Source of the DNA: Pseudoalteromonas sp. Z1A8
GTDB taxonomy: Bacteria > Pseudomonadota > Gammaproteobacteria > Enterobacterales > Alteromonadaceae
Assembly: GCF_011378855.1 (NCBI RefSeq)
Contig: NZ_WTLB01000004.1
Coordinates: 42,452 to 106,451 of the forward strand
Direction: 5' to 3'
Length of the DNA stretch: 64,000 nt
A model generated the notes under the pieces. The model searched no databases and was not told the origin of the DNA. It saw only the letters and a list, made by a program, of their open reading frames with translations. Positions 1 through 10,062 of the stretch are shown here, one piece after another; the stretch's first letter is position 1; each line of letters begins with the position of its first letter. A program made the position numbers and the translations under genes.

Positions 1-740
1 TATGCCATTAGCGATTGCACCAACTGATAACCCTTTCCAAAAGGATCATCCCAAGGGTCTAAAAAGCCTACAACACGCGCCATACGATATGGTTCAACAA
101 TAATAAGTAATACAACCAGACCAACGCCCGTTAAAATAAGTACAAAAAACTGCCATAACTTAGCACCAGCTAAAAACAATAAACCAACCGTTGTTACAAA
201 CATAACAACCACTGTGCCTAAATCTGGCTGCAGCAGAATAAGCAGTGCATACACTGCAAATACAGCAATTGGCTTTGCAAAGCCTTTAATATTTTCTTGT
301 ACTTCTTCGCGTTTTCTTACCAAATAACCCGCAATATAACTAAAAAAGTACAACTTAGCGGCCTCAGCCACCTGAAAACCAACAGGTCCAATAGGTATCC
401 ATCGTTTAGCGCCGTTTACTTCACGCCCAATAATCAATACCGCTATTAATAGCACCATACCTAGTATTAATAGATAAGGGTTTGATCGTTTCCACCACTC
501 CATTGGCACACAAACACTTATCCAAAAAAGCACAAAAGCCATTGCCAAAAACATGCTGTGGCGAATGGTAATATGGTACGGGTCATCAAATAACCGCTCT
601 GCGGTAGGCATTGATGCGCTGGTCACCATGATAAAACCAACACCAATGAGCATTATTACGCAGTACAATAGCGGTACATCGTATAACTGCGCCGAAGGCT
701 TAGGTGTTAATGCGTCTCTTATATCGGCAAAAGCAATCAT
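1..740 (-). CDS. ftsW: FtsW, lipid II polymerase of the divisome (partial, C-terminus beyond window)
   Basis: SEDS-family septal peptidoglycan glycosyltransferase of the inner membrane, partner of FtsI. About 246 N-terminal residues are visible, beginning MIAFADIRDAL; they hold several hydrophobic segments and a GREVNGAKRWI stretch typical of SEDS proteins. The start ATG overlaps the murD stop (ATGA), as usual in dcw clusters, which fixes the start. The gene runs off the left edge, so the rest of the protein and the next cluster genes (murG, murC expected) are not seen. RodA is the paralogue to exclude; the position after murD argues for FtsW. Confidence 0.93.
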   Translation of the reverse strand, partial: MIAFADIRDALTPKPSAQLYDVPLLYCVIMLIGVGFIMVTSASMPTAERLFDDPYHITIRHSMFLAMAFVLFWISVCVPMEWWKRSNPYLLILGMVLLIAVLIIGREVNGAKRWIPIGPVGFQVAEAAKLYFFSYIAGYLVRKREEVQENIKGFAKPIAVFAVYALLILLQPDLGTVVVMFVTTVGLLFLAGAKLWQFFVLILTGVGLVVLLIIVEPYRMARVVGFLDPWDDPFGKGYQLVQSLMA

Positions 741-2071
741 AACGCCCCTGCCATTACACACTGAACAAAGTCATCACCGCGTTGCATATAGTTGTTATAC
801 ATATCAATACTGGCACATGCGGGTGCTAATAAAACAATATTGCCTGTACTACTAAGTACTTTGGCCAAAGTAACGGCTTCTTCCATATTGTTAGTTAAAT
901 AACTCTTATTGGTAATCGCAGCTAAGTCACTTGCATCTTTACCAAAACAAATTAATGCTTTTACATGCTGTTCTATGTAAGGTTTAAGCGCATTTAAATC
1001 AGCGCCTTTGGCATCGCCACCAGCAATAACAATCAGATTTTCACCGTCACTAGCTAAACTATCTATTGCAGCAATGGTCGCTCCAACATTAGTTGCCTTT
1101 GAATCGTTAAAATACTTTACACCGTTAAGCTCAGCTACAAATTGGCAGCGATGAGCCAACCCATTAAATTGACCTAACGCATTTTTATATTGCTCTTTGC
1201 TTACTTCAAACGGACTTAAGAGCGCCATTACTGCAAGCGTATTTAAATAATTGTGCTTACCCACTACCGCAAGTGTATCAACAGGTAAAAAGGCATCGCC
1301 TTTAACCATAAAGTGAGTTTCGCCATTGTGCTGCGCTAAATGGTAATCACCTTGTTGAGCACCAAAGCTAATTAGAGGAGCCGTACCACGCTCAACAGGA
1401 TGTGTTTGACTATCGTCTGCATTGACAACAATAAGCTCTGCGAAATTATAAATACTAAGCTTTGAGTCTATATAAGCTTGGTAACTGTCGTAGCGGTCAA
1501 GATGATCTTCAGACACATTTAATACCGTTGCACTTACTGGTTTTAAACTCGTTGTGGTATCTAGCTGAAAACTCGATAACTCAAGCACATACACATCAAA
1601 ATCATCATTGAGTAAATCAAGTACCGCTGTGCCAATATTCCCACCCAAAGCAACTTTATAGCCGGCTTCTTTTAACACTTCATAAGCGAGCGTAACCACG
1701 GTTGATTTACCGTTAGAGCCCGTTACTGCAACAACAGGTTTTGAATTAATACGTGCAAATAACTCAACGTCGCCAATCACTTCAACACCTGCGTTAATTG
1801 CATTTGCAACAGCTGGTATTTTTAAGCTAAGCCCAGGGCTTATAATAATCATATCGCTTGAACAAAGCTCTGCGTCATCCAAATTACCGAAGTGGGTATC
1901 TAGAGTTGGCGCGTGCTCTTTTAACCAATCAATCCCCGGCGGGGTTACTCGGCTATCAACGACCTTTGGTGTTAGCCCATGAGATAATAGAAAACGCACA
2001 ATGCCCAGACCGGTTACACCGAGTCCGAGCACTGTTATTTGTTTGTTTTTTATCTCGTTTAAATACTGCAT
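737..2071 (-). CDS. murD: UDP-N-acetylmuramoyl-L-alanine--D-glutamate ligase
   Basis: Cytoplasmic Mur ligase that adds D-Glu to UDP-MurNAc-L-Ala, using ATP. The 444 residues match the family length. There is an N-terminal Rossmann-like region (VLGLGVTGLG, about 14-23), the ATP-binding loop TGSNGKST at 117-124, and the central-domain stretch NVSEDHLDRY. The C-terminal domain carries FNDSKATN, a family hallmark. The stop overlaps the ftsW start, and the start abuts the mraY stop with no gap, so it is translated within the dcw message. Nothing unusual. Confidence 0.97.
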   Translation of the reverse strand: MQYLNEIKNKQITVLGLGVTGLGIVRFLLSHGLTPKVVDSRVTPPGIDWLKEHAPTLDTHFGNLDDAELCSSDMIIISPGLSLKIPAVANAINAGVEVIGDVELFARINSKPVVAVTGSNGKSTVVTLAYEVLKEAGYKVALGGNIGTAVLDLLNDDFDVYVLELSSFQLDTTTSLKPVSATVLNVSEDHLDRYDSYQAYIDSKLSIYNFAELIVVNADDSQTHPVERGTAPLISFGAQQGDYHLAQHNGETHFMVKGDAFLPVDTLAVVGKHNYLNTLAVMALLSPFEVSKEQYKNALGQFNGLAHRCQFVAELNGVKYFNDSKATNVGATIAAIDSLASDGENLIVIAGGDAKGADLNALKPYIEQHVKALICFGKDASDLAAITNKSYLTNNMEEAVTLAKVLSSTGNIVLLAPACASIDMYNNYMQRGDDFVQCVMAGAL

Positions 2072-3154
2072 TTATCGAATCTTTAAAGTAGCTAAGCCAG
2101 CAAGCACTAGCACAACAGAAATAATCCAAAAGCGCACAATAACGCGAGGTTCTGGCCAACCTTTTAATTCATAATGATGATGAATTGGCGCCATTCTAAA
2201 AATGCGTTGTCCGCGTAATTTATACGACCCCACTTGTAATATCACCGATAGTGCTTCCATTACAAATACACCGCCCATAATAATAAGCAGTAACTCTTGG
2301 CGTACTAAAACAGCAATAATACCTAATGCGCCACCAAGTGCTAATGAGCCAACATCGCCCATAAATACTTGTGCTGGGTAAGTGTTAAACCATAAAAAGC
2401 CAAGCCCTGCGCCCACAATGGCAGTACATACAACCACAAGCTCACTCGCCAGCGGTAAATGTGGAATATGTAAGTAAGCCGAAAAGTTAATATTACCTGT
2501 TAAGTAAGCAATAATTGCCAATGCCGAAGCCACTAAAATAATTGGCACAATCGCCAAGCCATCTAAACCATCGGTCAGGTTTACCGCGTTTGATGTACCT
2601 ACTATGGCAAAATACGTAAGCACGATATAAAACAAACCTAATTGCGGTAATACGTCTTTAAAAAATGGAACAACAAGTGATGTTTCAGATGCTTGTGCAC
2701 TGGTAAAATACAAAGCAGTGGCTACAACTAATGCAATGACCGATTGCCAAAAGTACTTCCATTTAGCAATTAAACCTTTTGGATCTTTACGAATAACTTT
2801 ACGGTAATCATCAACAAAGCCAACAATACCTAAAGAGCCAATTACAAACAGTGTTGCCCATACGTATTTATTTGATAAATCAGCCCAAAGTAGCGTGCTG
2901 GTAAAAATGGCCGCTAAAATAAGTAAGCCGCCCATAGTCGGCGTACCCGACTTAGATAAATGCGATTGCGGACCGTCGTCTCGAACTGTTTGGCCTATTT
3001 GCATACGTTGCAAACTACGGATTAATTTAGGCCCTAAATAAAGAGACATAATTAGCGCAGTTAAAATACCTAAAATGGCACGTAGCGTTAAATACGAAAA
3101 AACATGAAAACCACTAAAATACTGTGTTAAATACTCTGCCAGCCAAACTAACAT
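2072..3154 (-). CDS. mraY: Phospho-N-acetylmuramoyl-pentapeptide transferase
   Basis: Integral inner-membrane enzyme that transfers phospho-MurNAc-pentapeptide to undecaprenyl phosphate, giving lipid I. The 360 residues equal the E. coli length, with about ten hydrophobic segments. Recognisable motifs are [18 protein letters not shown] near residue 70, FVDDYRK (catalytic-region Asp pair), [13 protein letters not shown], and the C-terminal HHHYELKGW. The start overlaps the murF stop by 7 bp, and the stop is directly followed by murD. Order murF-mraY-murD is canonical for gammaproteobacteria. Confidence 0.97.
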   Translation of the reverse strand: MLVWLAEYLTQYFSGFHVFSYLTLRAILGILTALIMSLYLGPKLIRSLQRMQIGQTVRDDGPQSHLSKSGTPTMGGLLILAAIFTSTLLWADLSNKYVWATLFVIGSLGIVGFVDDYRKVIRKDPKGLIAKWKYFWQSVIALVVATALYFTSAQASETSLVVPFFKDVLPQLGLFYIVLTYFAIVGTSNAVNLTDGLDGLAIVPIILVASALAIIAYLTGNINFSAYLHIPHLPLASELVVVCTAIVGAGLGFLWFNTYPAQVFMGDVGSLALGGALGIIAVLVRQELLLIIMGGVFVMEALSVILQVGSYKLRGQRIFRMAPIHHHYELKGWPEPRVIVRFWIISVVLVLAGLATLKIR

Positions 3155-4536
3155 TTTGATACTCCATTGATGGCTTGTTGCTGGCCATTAACTAAATCGG
3201 TTATTAATAATTCCATGCGAGAACTGCGCGATCCTTTCACTACTATTGTTGTTTTTGTATTCACTTTATTAATACTGTCTTGAATTTTTTGCTGCATCTG
3301 TTCACGGCTCGAAAAATGGCGATTAGGTAGCTCAAACACATCACTTGCGTATTTACTTAATACACCTAATGTAAATAACTCATCAATCCCTTGCTCAAGT
3401 GCATACTCGCCCACTTCTTGATGGTACTTACGTGCGTCTTCACCTAGCTCACCCATATCTCCGAGTGCTAAAATGCGGTGACCTTGCATATCACTTAACA
3501 AGTCGATTGCAGCCTTTACCGACTTAACATTGGCATTATAGGTATCATCAACCACGGTCAGTAAATCAGACACTTCAATTAAATTAACGCGCCCTTTTAC
3601 ATCACCCATTGTGGCAAGTGCGTTGGCTATTTCTTCAAGGGTTACGTTAAATTCACTGGTCAGTGCAGCAGCGATAAGTGCATTACTAATATTGTGCTTA
3701 CCCGGAAGTGCCAAAGTAACAGGTACTTGCTTGTTTTTAGTGCAAAGCGTAAAGCTTGCACGCGCATTGGCATCAAGCGTGATGTTCTCTGCCCAAATAT
3801 CTAGTTTTTCAGTTGTAGAAAAACGTTTAACATTACGCCCTTCAAGCTTATCTAACCAATATTGGCTAAATTCACTATCGCAGTTAACAATCGCAACACC
3901 ATCATCTTTAAGGCCATCAAAAATCTCACCTTTAGCTTTTGCGACGCCCATTAAACTACCAAAACCTTCTAAGTGGGCTGCTGCAACATTACATACAACG
4001 GCTACATCTGGTTTTGTCATTGCAGTAGTGTAAGCAATTTCACCTAAGTGATTTGCACCTAGCTCAATCACCGCAAAGCGATGTTGAGGCTCTAAACGCA
4101 GTAACGTAAGTGGTACGCCAATATCATTATTAAAATTACCTTTAGTAGCTAATACATCACCGTGAACCGACAAAATTGCTGCACACATTTCTTTTACGGT
4201 GGTTTTGCCTACACTCCCTGTAATTGCTATTGTTTTAGGCGCCACTTGCGCCATAACAGCAGTACCAATTACACCTAGCGCAATACGTGTATCGCTTACT
4301 ATAAATTGTGGAATATCGACATCTACTTTGTGCTGAACAATAACGCCAATAGCGCCTTTTTGTTTAGCCTCAGCTATAAATTTATGGCCATCAAAATTTG
4401 GCCCTTTAAGTGCTAAAAACACCTCGCCTTCACACACTGTGCGAGTATCAGTATTTATATTAAGCACGTGTTGATTATCACCTTGATAATCGGTTGTTAG
4501 CACATTAGCTAACCAATCAAAATCCATTGGGATCAT
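3148..4536 (-). CDS. murF: UDP-N-acetylmuramoyl-tripeptide--D-alanyl-D-alanine ligase
   Basis: Last cytoplasmic Mur ligase; adds D-Ala-D-Ala to UDP-MurNAc-tripeptide. The open frame extends upstream to 4593, but the ATG at 4536 overlaps the murE stop as ATGA and gives a 462-residue protein beginning [10 protein letters not shown], close to the family length, so that start is chosen. The ATP loop GSVGKTT lies at 107-113; [10 protein letters not shown] and [11 protein letters not shown] are Mur-ligase signatures. An ATG three codons in (MDFDW) is an alternative. Confidence 0.96.
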   Translation of the reverse strand: MIPMDFDWLANVLTTDYQGDNQHVLNINTDTRTVCEGEVFLALKGPNFDGHKFIAEAKQKGAIGVIVQHKVDVDIPQFIVSDTRIALGVIGTAVMAQVAPKTIAITGSVGKTTVKEMCAAILSVHGDVLATKGNFNNDIGVPLTLLRLEPQHRFAVIELGANHLGEIAYTTAMTKPDVAVVCNVAAAHLEGFGSLMGVAKAKGEIFDGLKDDGVAIVNCDSEFSQYWLDKLEGRNVKRFSTTEKLDIWAENITLDANARASFTLCTKNKQVPVTLALPGKHNISNALIAAALTSEFNVTLEEIANALATMGDVKGRVNLIEVSDLLTVVDDTYNANVKSVKAAIDLLSDMQGHRILALGDMGELGEDARKYHQEVGEYALEQGIDELFTLGVLSKYASDVFELPNRHFSSREQMQQKIQDSINKVNTKTTIVVKGSRSSRMELLITDLVNGQQQAINGVSKC

Positions 4537-6011
4537 TGTGTTATCCCTCTTACTGCTTTTTTTAGTTGTTCTTGTACATAACGGCGATCGCAAAAGTCGA
4601 TGCGCTTATCGCCTATAATTTGATAATCTTCGTGGCCTTTGCCTGCAATCAAAATAACGTCATCTGCAGTCGCGTTTTCAATAGCAAAACGAATTGCAGT
4701 TGCTCTATCAGCTTCCAAATGTGCGTTTTGTGGATGGGTTAAACCCGCTGCCACATCTGCAATAATGTCATCAGGATTTTCTGAGCGAGGATTATCACTG
4801 GTAATAATCACTTTATTCGCATTTTGCTCTGCAGCTTGCGCCATTAATACGCGCTTACCTTTATCTCTGTCACCACCGCAACCAAATACACAACTTACAC
4901 CACCTGGCACATGCTGCTGCAATGCTTGTAACGCAAGGGCAAGTGCATCGGGCGTATGGGCGTAATCAACAACACACGTTGGCATACCTGCTTGACTAAA
5001 TGCTTGCATTCGACCAGCGACTGGCTGTAACTGCGCACAACCTGCAACTAATTGCTCAAGCGGATAACCTAGCCCTAGTAATGTAGCGAGCGCTGCCGTT
5101 AAGTTATATAGGTTGAATTCGCCATACAGAGGCGATTTAATTGAAATATCACCCCAACTTGTCGATAACTGAGCCGAAATACCTTCACTGGAATATTTCA
5201 CATCAGAAAAGTAAACATATTGACTGTTTTTAGGGGCTAAGTTTTTACGCCCATAACAAATTAGGTTATTAAAATCATACTTTTCGAGCCATTGCTCAGC
5301 TTGAGAATCATCTTGATTAAGCACTACAACTTGCGGCTCAAAGTCGCGGAAAAGCATTAGTTTCGCATCACCGTAACTTGCCATATCACCATGGTAATCT
5401 AAGTGATCGCGCGAAAGATTAGTAAATACAGCCGCTTTAAACGCGCATTTAGCAACACGTTGCTGCACTAACCCATGAGATGATACTTCCATGGCTACTA
5501 GCTTTTTATGCTGCGAATTTAAATCACTCAAAATATGTTGTAAATCAACCGCAGAAGGCGTGGTATTAATCAGTGGAATTAAATTATCAGGGTGGCCGTA
5601 ACCTAAAGTCCCTATAATGGCCGACTCTGTACTACAAAATTGCGCCAAGTGAGCAATCATTGCTGTCGTGGTCGATTTACCGTTTGTACCTGTCACGCCA
5701 ATTAAATCAAGAGCCTGACTTGGCTGGCTATAAAAGCGACTTGCTAATTCTGGAAGCTTTTTATCAAGCTCCGAAACTAAATATAGTGGCTCAAAACTTG
5801 TTTCAAATTCACATAATCTGTCAGCAATAATAGCTGTTGCGCCATTTTCAATTGCTTTATTAATAAATTGTCCGCCATCAAGTGCATGGCCTTTAATAGC
5901 AACAAATACATCACCTGGCGTTACTTCACGACTATCAAGGCGTAAATGTTTTACCAGCTGCGAGGGCGCATCTATTTCGATGTATTTTAAAATGTCCTTT
6001 AAATCACGCAT
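4533..6011 (-). CDS. murE: UDP-N-acetylmuramoyl-L-alanyl-D-glutamate--2,6-diaminopimelate ligase
   Basis: Adds the third residue of the stem peptide. The 492 residues carry the ATP loop GTNGKST at 108-114 and the C-terminal DNPR motif (in TSDNPRSENP), which in this family marks specificity for meso-diaminopimelate rather than lysine, as expected for a Gram-negative. Also visible: NLSRDHLDYHG and GKGHEDYQ. The start overlaps the end of ftsI by 8 bp, and the stop overlaps the murF ATG. Confidence 0.97.
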   Translation of the reverse strand: MRDLKDILKYIEIDAPSQLVKHLRLDSREVTPGDVFVAIKGHALDGGQFINKAIENGATAIIADRLCEFETSFEPLYLVSELDKKLPELASRFYSQPSQALDLIGVTGTNGKSTTTAMIAHLAQFCSTESAIIGTLGYGHPDNLIPLINTTPSAVDLQHILSDLNSQHKKLVAMEVSSHGLVQQRVAKCAFKAAVFTNLSRDHLDYHGDMASYGDAKLMLFRDFEPQVVVLNQDDSQAEQWLEKYDFNNLICYGRKNLAPKNSQYVYFSDVKYSSEGISAQLSTSWGDISIKSPLYGEFNLYNLTAALATLLGLGYPLEQLVAGCAQLQPVAGRMQAFSQAGMPTCVVDYAHTPDALALALQALQQHVPGGVSCVFGCGGDRDKGKRVLMAQAAEQNANKVIITSDNPRSENPDDIIADVAAGLTHPQNAHLEADRATAIRFAIENATADDVILIAGKGHEDYQIIGDKRIDFCDRRYVQEQLKKAVRGITQ

Positions 6012-7821
6012 CGTTGTCCTTACCTTTTACGTACGCAACCTCTTCCTTGTCAGGCGCTACGTTTAATATTCTTAATGCGTTAGAGATGATTTCTGCAAAT
6101 GCAGGGCCAGCGGTGGCACCTCCATAGTACACATCACCACCTGGTTCATTAATCATAACTACCACGGCTAAACGAGGATTACTTGCCGGCGCTACACCTG
6201 CAAAATAACCTACATATTCATCACCATAACCACCTGCTACGGCTTTTTTAGATGTACCTGTTTTACCAGCTGCACGATACCCATCAACTTTTATGTTGCG
6301 AGCAGTACCGTCTTTTTCAAATACACTTTCCATCATGTGGACTACGGCTTCTACGTCTTTTTGTTTAAAAATACGTTCGCCTTCAGGTATATTGTCTTGC
6401 TTTAAAATAGTCAGTGGTCGGTTAACTCCACCAGCGCCTAACATGGTATAAAAGCGCGCCATTTGCGCAGTACTTACCGAAATCGCATAACCAAATGATA
6501 AAGTGGCAATTTCAAAGTCAGACCAACGACGATTTGGATAAAACAAACCGCTGCTTTCACCTACCATTCCAGTACCAGTATCACTGCCAAATCCTACTTT
6601 TTGGTATAAGCCAACAAGGTAATCTTTAGGCACTAACTGAGTAACCTTCGCAACTCCCATGTTTGAGGAGTACTTTAGTATTTCGCGCAGTGTTAGTTCG
6701 CCGTGATTACGAGTATCTCTAACTAAACTACCACCTAAACGCATCCAACCTGGGTAGGTATCAATCGTGTCATCTGCCTGAATGGCGCCGTAGTCTAGCC
6801 CAGCCAAAATGGCTAGAGGCTTAACAGTTGAGCCTGGTTCAAACAAATCTGTAATTGCGCGGTTACGACGCTTATGAGGTGCAGCATCGCTTAAGTTATT
6901 TGGATTAAATGAAGGGCTATTTACCATTGCCAGTACTTCACCGGTTTTAACATCAACTACCATAGCTGAGCCCGATGTGGCTTTATAAGTCAGTACAGCT
7001 GATTTTACGGCCTTGTACGCAATGGCTTGAATTCGTTGATCAATGCTTAGCTCTATACTTTCTGGCTCTACACGTTCACGTTCGTCAAGTACTTCTACCT
7101 CACGCCCTTGTGCGTCTTTACGAATGGTACGGCGGCCTTCCTCGCCCGTTAAAGCGTTTTCGTATAGCTTTTCAATGCCTTCAATGCCTTTGCCATCGAT
7201 ATTGGTAAAACCAATAACATGCGCGGTAACTTCACCTGCAGGGTAGTAGCGTTTAGATTCATCTAGTAAATGGATACCAGGGAGGCGTAAATCACCAATA
7301 TAATTTGCTACAGCAGGAGTAACTTGGCGTTTTAAATACACAAAGCGACGCGAAGGATCGTTTAAAAGTCGAGAGTTAATCTTTTTAGGATCAATACGCA
7401 GCACATCGGCAAGCTCGCGCCAGCGTAAATCGTTTTTATAATAAAGAGCAGTACGCTTATCAAGTTCAGCAGTGTTTTCAGTTAAAGATAAGTGATCTTC
7501 GCCGCTTTTACGTGCTTGTTTGATTACTTTAGTGACAAGCGACTTATGCAATGCTTTAGGGTCTGCATATACGCTCACAACCGGCACACTTACCGCTAGT
7601 TCTTTACCATTACGGTCAAAAATCATTCCGCGTTGCACATGCAGTTTTTCAACACGCACCGTGCGTTTATCACTTTCTGAACGTGCTTTATCAGGTTCTA
7701 TCACTTGTAAATAAGCAGCGCGAGATACGAGTGTTACAAACACCATAAACACAACTGTACACACCAGCATAAAGCGCCATGTGATTAAATTAGTGACTGG
7801 TTTTTTGCCTCTATTTCTCAT
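6004..7821 (-). CDS. ftsI: Penicillin-binding protein 3, septal peptidoglycan transpeptidase
   Basis: Divisome class B PBP that crosslinks septal peptidoglycan. A short basic N-terminus is followed by one membrane anchor (about residues 17-37), a pedestal domain (DRNGKELAVS, YPAGEVTAHVIGF), and a C-terminal transpeptidase domain. The catalytic SxxK motif reads STVK near 331, the SxN motif SSN near 385, and KTGT near 520. The 605 residues are slightly longer than E. coli FtsI (588). The start overlaps the ftsL stop as ATGA. Confidence 0.96.
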   Translation of the reverse strand: MRNRGKKPVTNLITWRFMLVCTVVFMVFVTLVSRAAYLQVIEPDKARSESDKRTVRVEKLHVQRGMIFDRNGKELAVSVPVVSVYADPKALHKSLVTKVIKQARKSGEDHLSLTENTAELDKRTALYYKNDLRWRELADVLRIDPKKINSRLLNDPSRRFVYLKRQVTPAVANYIGDLRLPGIHLLDESKRYYPAGEVTAHVIGFTNIDGKGIEGIEKLYENALTGEEGRRTIRKDAQGREVEVLDERERVEPESIELSIDQRIQAIAYKAVKSAVLTYKATSGSAMVVDVKTGEVLAMVNSPSFNPNNLSDAAPHKRRNRAITDLFEPGSTVKPLAILAGLDYGAIQADDTIDTYPGWMRLGGSLVRDTRNHGELTLREILKYSSNMGVAKVTQLVPKDYLVGLYQKVGFGSDTGTGMVGESSGLFYPNRRWSDFEIATLSFGYAISVSTAQMARFYTMLGAGGVNRPLTILKQDNIPEGERIFKQKDVEAVVHMMESVFEKDGTARNIKVDGYRAAGKTGTSKKAVAGGYGDEYVGYFAGVAPASNPRLAVVVMINEPGGDVYYGGATAGPAFAEIISNALRILNVAPDKEEVAYVKGKDNDA

Positions 7822-8144
7822 TGTACTATTATTACCTGCTCATCTTGACTCGTAGGTCGTTTCATTTTTAATTGTGATATAGCAACTTCTTCAATGCGTG
7901 CATGTTGCGAATAAAATTCTTCTTCAACAAGTAAGTAGCGCCACTCTAAATCGAGTTCATCACGTTCTTGTAATAATTGATCTTGCTTTATAAGTTGCCC
8001 ACGAGCTAAATGTGTTGTTTGCACAACAGCTAAACTAGAAGCGAATATCACAACCAACAAGGCCGAGGTTAGCTTGTTAGCACCTAGGCCTTTTAATATT
8101 TCAAAGAATAAATTGGGTTGACGATAGCTCGCTTTTTTACTCAT
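7818..8144 (-). CDS. ftsL: Cell division protein FtsL
   Basis: Small bitopic divisome protein that with FtsB and FtsQ activates FtsWI. The 108 residues have a cytoplasmic N-terminus, one transmembrane segment (about 25-44, [20 protein letters not shown]) and a periplasmic coiled-coil-like region ([19 protein letters not shown]). It overlaps rsmH and ftsI by 4 bp at each end. FtsL diverges fast in sequence; identification relies on length, topology and position between rsmH and ftsI. Confidence 0.93.
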   Translation of the reverse strand: MSKKASYRQPNLFFEILKGLGANKLTSALLVVIFASSLAVVQTTHLARGQLIKQDQLLQERDELDLEWRYLLVEEEFYSQHARIEEVAISQLKMKRPTSQDEQVIIVQ

Positions 8145-9079
8145 CCCAACCTCTGTGCAATCCTAAGTACAGAACTACGAGAACGTGGATTACGTTCTAC
8201 TTCAACAGTACTTGGCTTAATAGCCTTACCCACTGCTTTTAACGTCAGGTTTTTATTTATTTGTGCATCAGTTAAAGGCAGACCTCTGGGTAACACTTCT
8301 CCCCTACTCTGTTTTCTAATAAACTGTTTTACAATACGATCCTCTAGTGAGTGAAACGAAATCACCACTAAACGTCCGCCTGGCTTTAGCACTTTAACTG
8401 CAGACTGTAGCGCTGTTTGAATCTCTTCAAGCTCGCTATTAATGTAAATACGAATCGCCTGAAAAGTACGTGTTGCAGGGTGCTTAAACTTATCTTTTAC
8501 AGGTACTGCTTCATCAACAAGGTCAGCAAGTTGCTTGGTTGTTGTGATTGGCGTGTGCTCACGAACTTCGAGTACTTTGTGTGCAATGCGTTTACCAAAC
8601 TTTTCTTCGCCCAGTTTTTTAATTACGTGGGTAATATCATCTAACTCGGCTTCTGCTAACCACTGTGCAGCACTGCGACCTGTTGTTGGGTCCATACGCA
8701 TATCAAGTGGCCCATCTTTCATAAAACTAAAACCACGCGCAGCGTCATCCAGTTGTGGCGACGAGACACCAATGTCTAATAAAATGCCATCCACTTTACC
8801 AATTAGATCGTTCTGCTCTGCTACTTCGTATAAATTTGAAAAACGAGTATGTGCAATCGCAAAACGTGGATCATCAGCAAATTTTTCGGCTGATTGTATC
8901 GCTTGTGGATCTTGGTCAATTGCTTGCAGGCGACCTTCATCACCTAGGCGTGCTAAAATTTGTCCAGAGTGGCCGCCACGTCCAAACGTACCATCCATGT
9001 ATATACCGTCTGGCTTAATTGCGAGGGCATCGATGGTTTCGTCCATTAATACGGATACGTGTTCAAATTGCGCTGTCAT
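8141..9079 (-). CDS. rsmH: 16S rRNA (cytosine-1402-N4)-methyltransferase
   Basis: SAM-dependent enzyme (MraW) that N4-methylates C1402 of 16S rRNA in the ribosomal P site. The 312 residues contain HVSVLMDE at the N-terminus, the SAM-binding [11 protein letters not shown] near residue 28, [10 protein letters not shown], and the late [10 protein letters not shown] motif, all typical of the family. RsmI, which adds the 2'-O-methyl to the same nucleotide, is encoded at 22698-23555. A 28-bp gap separates it from mraZ. Confidence 0.97.
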   Translation of the reverse strand: MTAQFEHVSVLMDETIDALAIKPDGIYMDGTFGRGGHSGQILARLGDEGRLQAIDQDPQAIQSAEKFADDPRFAIAHTRFSNLYEVAEQNDLIGKVDGILLDIGVSSPQLDDAARGFSFMKDGPLDMRMDPTTGRSAAQWLAEAELDDITHVIKKLGEEKFGKRIAHKVLEVREHTPITTTKQLADLVDEAVPVKDKFKHPATRTFQAIRIYINSELEEIQTALQSAVKVLKPGGRLVVISFHSLEDRIVKQFIRKQSRGEVLPRGLPLTDAQINKNLTLKAVGKAIKPSTVEVERNPRSRSSVLRIAQRLG

Positions 9080-9107
9080 TAGCTATTATTTGCCTTTTTT
9101 TGTGCTG

Positions 9108-9566
9108 TTAGAGTGTAAAATTATCTAAATCTTGGTTAGGTTCAAAATCACCAAGCCTTTCAAGCTCAGTATCTTGCTGCATTTGCTCGTGCCAACGCGC
9201 CTCATCCCAAATTTCAAATTTATTCATCAAACCAACTAGCATGATTTTTTTGCCAAGTGATGCATGAGCCCTCAGTGACGGCGCAAGCAAAATTCGACCA
9301 TTTTTATCAAGTTGATATTCAGTAGCATTCCCGAGCAACATACGCTGCATTCGACGGGCTCGTGGGTTCATATTGGAGATTTTAGCTAAACGGCTTTCTA
9401 TTTCTAGCCACTCAGCCAGCGGATACAACCATAAACACGGCTCATTTAATGCGACGGTACAAATAACCGTTCCCTGATCTTCAGACAATAGAGATTCTCG
9501 GTACTTAGTCGGTACCGCAAAACGCCCCTTATCATCCAAACTCAGTGAACTCGCGCCACGAAACAT
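9108..9566 (-). CDS. mraZ: Transcriptional regulator MraZ
   Basis: First gene of the dcw cluster. MraZ forms ring oligomers with AbrB-like DNA-binding folds and, in E. coli, represses its own promoter. The 152 residues show the two tandem DxxxR-type repeats: LDDKGRFAVPTKYR (about 10-23) and LDKNGRILLAPSLR (about 86-99). The start MFRGASSLSLDDKGR is canonical. Its likely binding sites are the 10-bp-phased TGG repeats immediately upstream, so autoregulation is inferred. Confidence 0.96.
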   Translation of the reverse strand: MFRGASSLSLDDKGRFAVPTKYRESLLSEDQGTVICTVALNEPCLWLYPLAEWLEIESRLAKISNMNPRARRMQRMLLGNATEYQLDKNGRILLAPSLRAHASLGKKIMLVGLMNKFEIWDEARWHEQMQQDTELERLGDFEPNQDLDNFTL

Positions 9567-9614
9567 AAAAAACCTACTTTAAAATTGTTTTATTCAACTT
9601 TTGTTTATTTTTAT

Positions 9615-9657
9615 CCAGTGTGATCCACTAAAAACCACTTTTTACCACAGTGCTCCA
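9615..9657 (-). promoter_or_regulatory. Array of five 10-bp-phased MraZ-type boxes
   Basis: Read toward mraZ, TGG recurs at exactly 10-bp steps: TGGAGCACTG, TGGTAAAAAG, TGGTTTTTAG, TGGATCACAC, TGGATAAAAA (the last extends to 9608). MraZ is known to bind direct repeats of TGGGN separated by 5 nt in E. coli, and AAAGTGG-type repeats of the same period in mollicutes. The array sits between the -10 and the mraZ start, an ideal place for repression. Assignment to MraZ is inference from motif, spacing and location. Confidence 0.75.
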
Positions 9658-9686
9658 GTTTAGGGCTTGACAAGCCATTTTGTCAA
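9657..9686 (-). promoter_or_regulatory. Putative sigma-70 promoter of the dcw cluster
   Basis: On the minus strand a perfect -35 TTGACA (9686-9681) lies 18 bp from a -10-like TAAACT (9662-9657, four of six consensus bases). The -35 and spacer also form a 7-bp inverted repeat, TTGACAA-N6-TTGTCAA. Transcription would start near 9650, about 85 bp before the mraZ ATG. The -10 touches the first MraZ-type box. Confidence 0.6.
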
Positions 9687-10062
9687 GTAAGCTGACCAGC
9701 TTTAGTAAGTCCCAAAGCTAGAAAAAATAAGGGCTCAAGCGAAGCGTTTGAATTACGTGGGAAAAAGTGGGATTGTGATGAAAAAAATATCTATTCTGTT
9801 TTTTATAACTTTCTGTTTACACGCTTTGCTTACTGAATAACCAATGAATATTTACAACTTTTTAAGCATTTTTACTCCCTTTGTAAAATTTACCTAACCG
9901 TGTAGTAATAGTTACTGTTTACTTTAAATTACCAAATATGAAAAGTTACATACAAACAATAAAAGACAATAAACTCAACAACTTAAAATAAATAACAGTT
10001 TTGGTTTAATCATTGCATCATCTAAATCACTATTTAAATTTTTAACTTATTAAGGATTGATT
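9687..10062. other. Intergenic region between dcw promoter and yqjD-like operon
   Basis: No long gene. On the plus strand a second pair of MraZ-like repeats, TGGGAAAAAG then TGGGATTGTG, occupies 9758-9777. It is followed at once by a possible 20-codon frame (9778-9840, begins MKKISILFF, ends LLTE), hydrophobic and unproven. The rest, 9841-10050, is AT-rich and presumably holds the promoter of the rightward operon; no clear -35/-10 pair was settled on. Confidence 0.4.

Noticed and set aside
8535..9128. 197-codon plus-strand frame
   Set aside because: Antisense shadow of rsmH, which has full family motifs; no ribosome site or homology seen.
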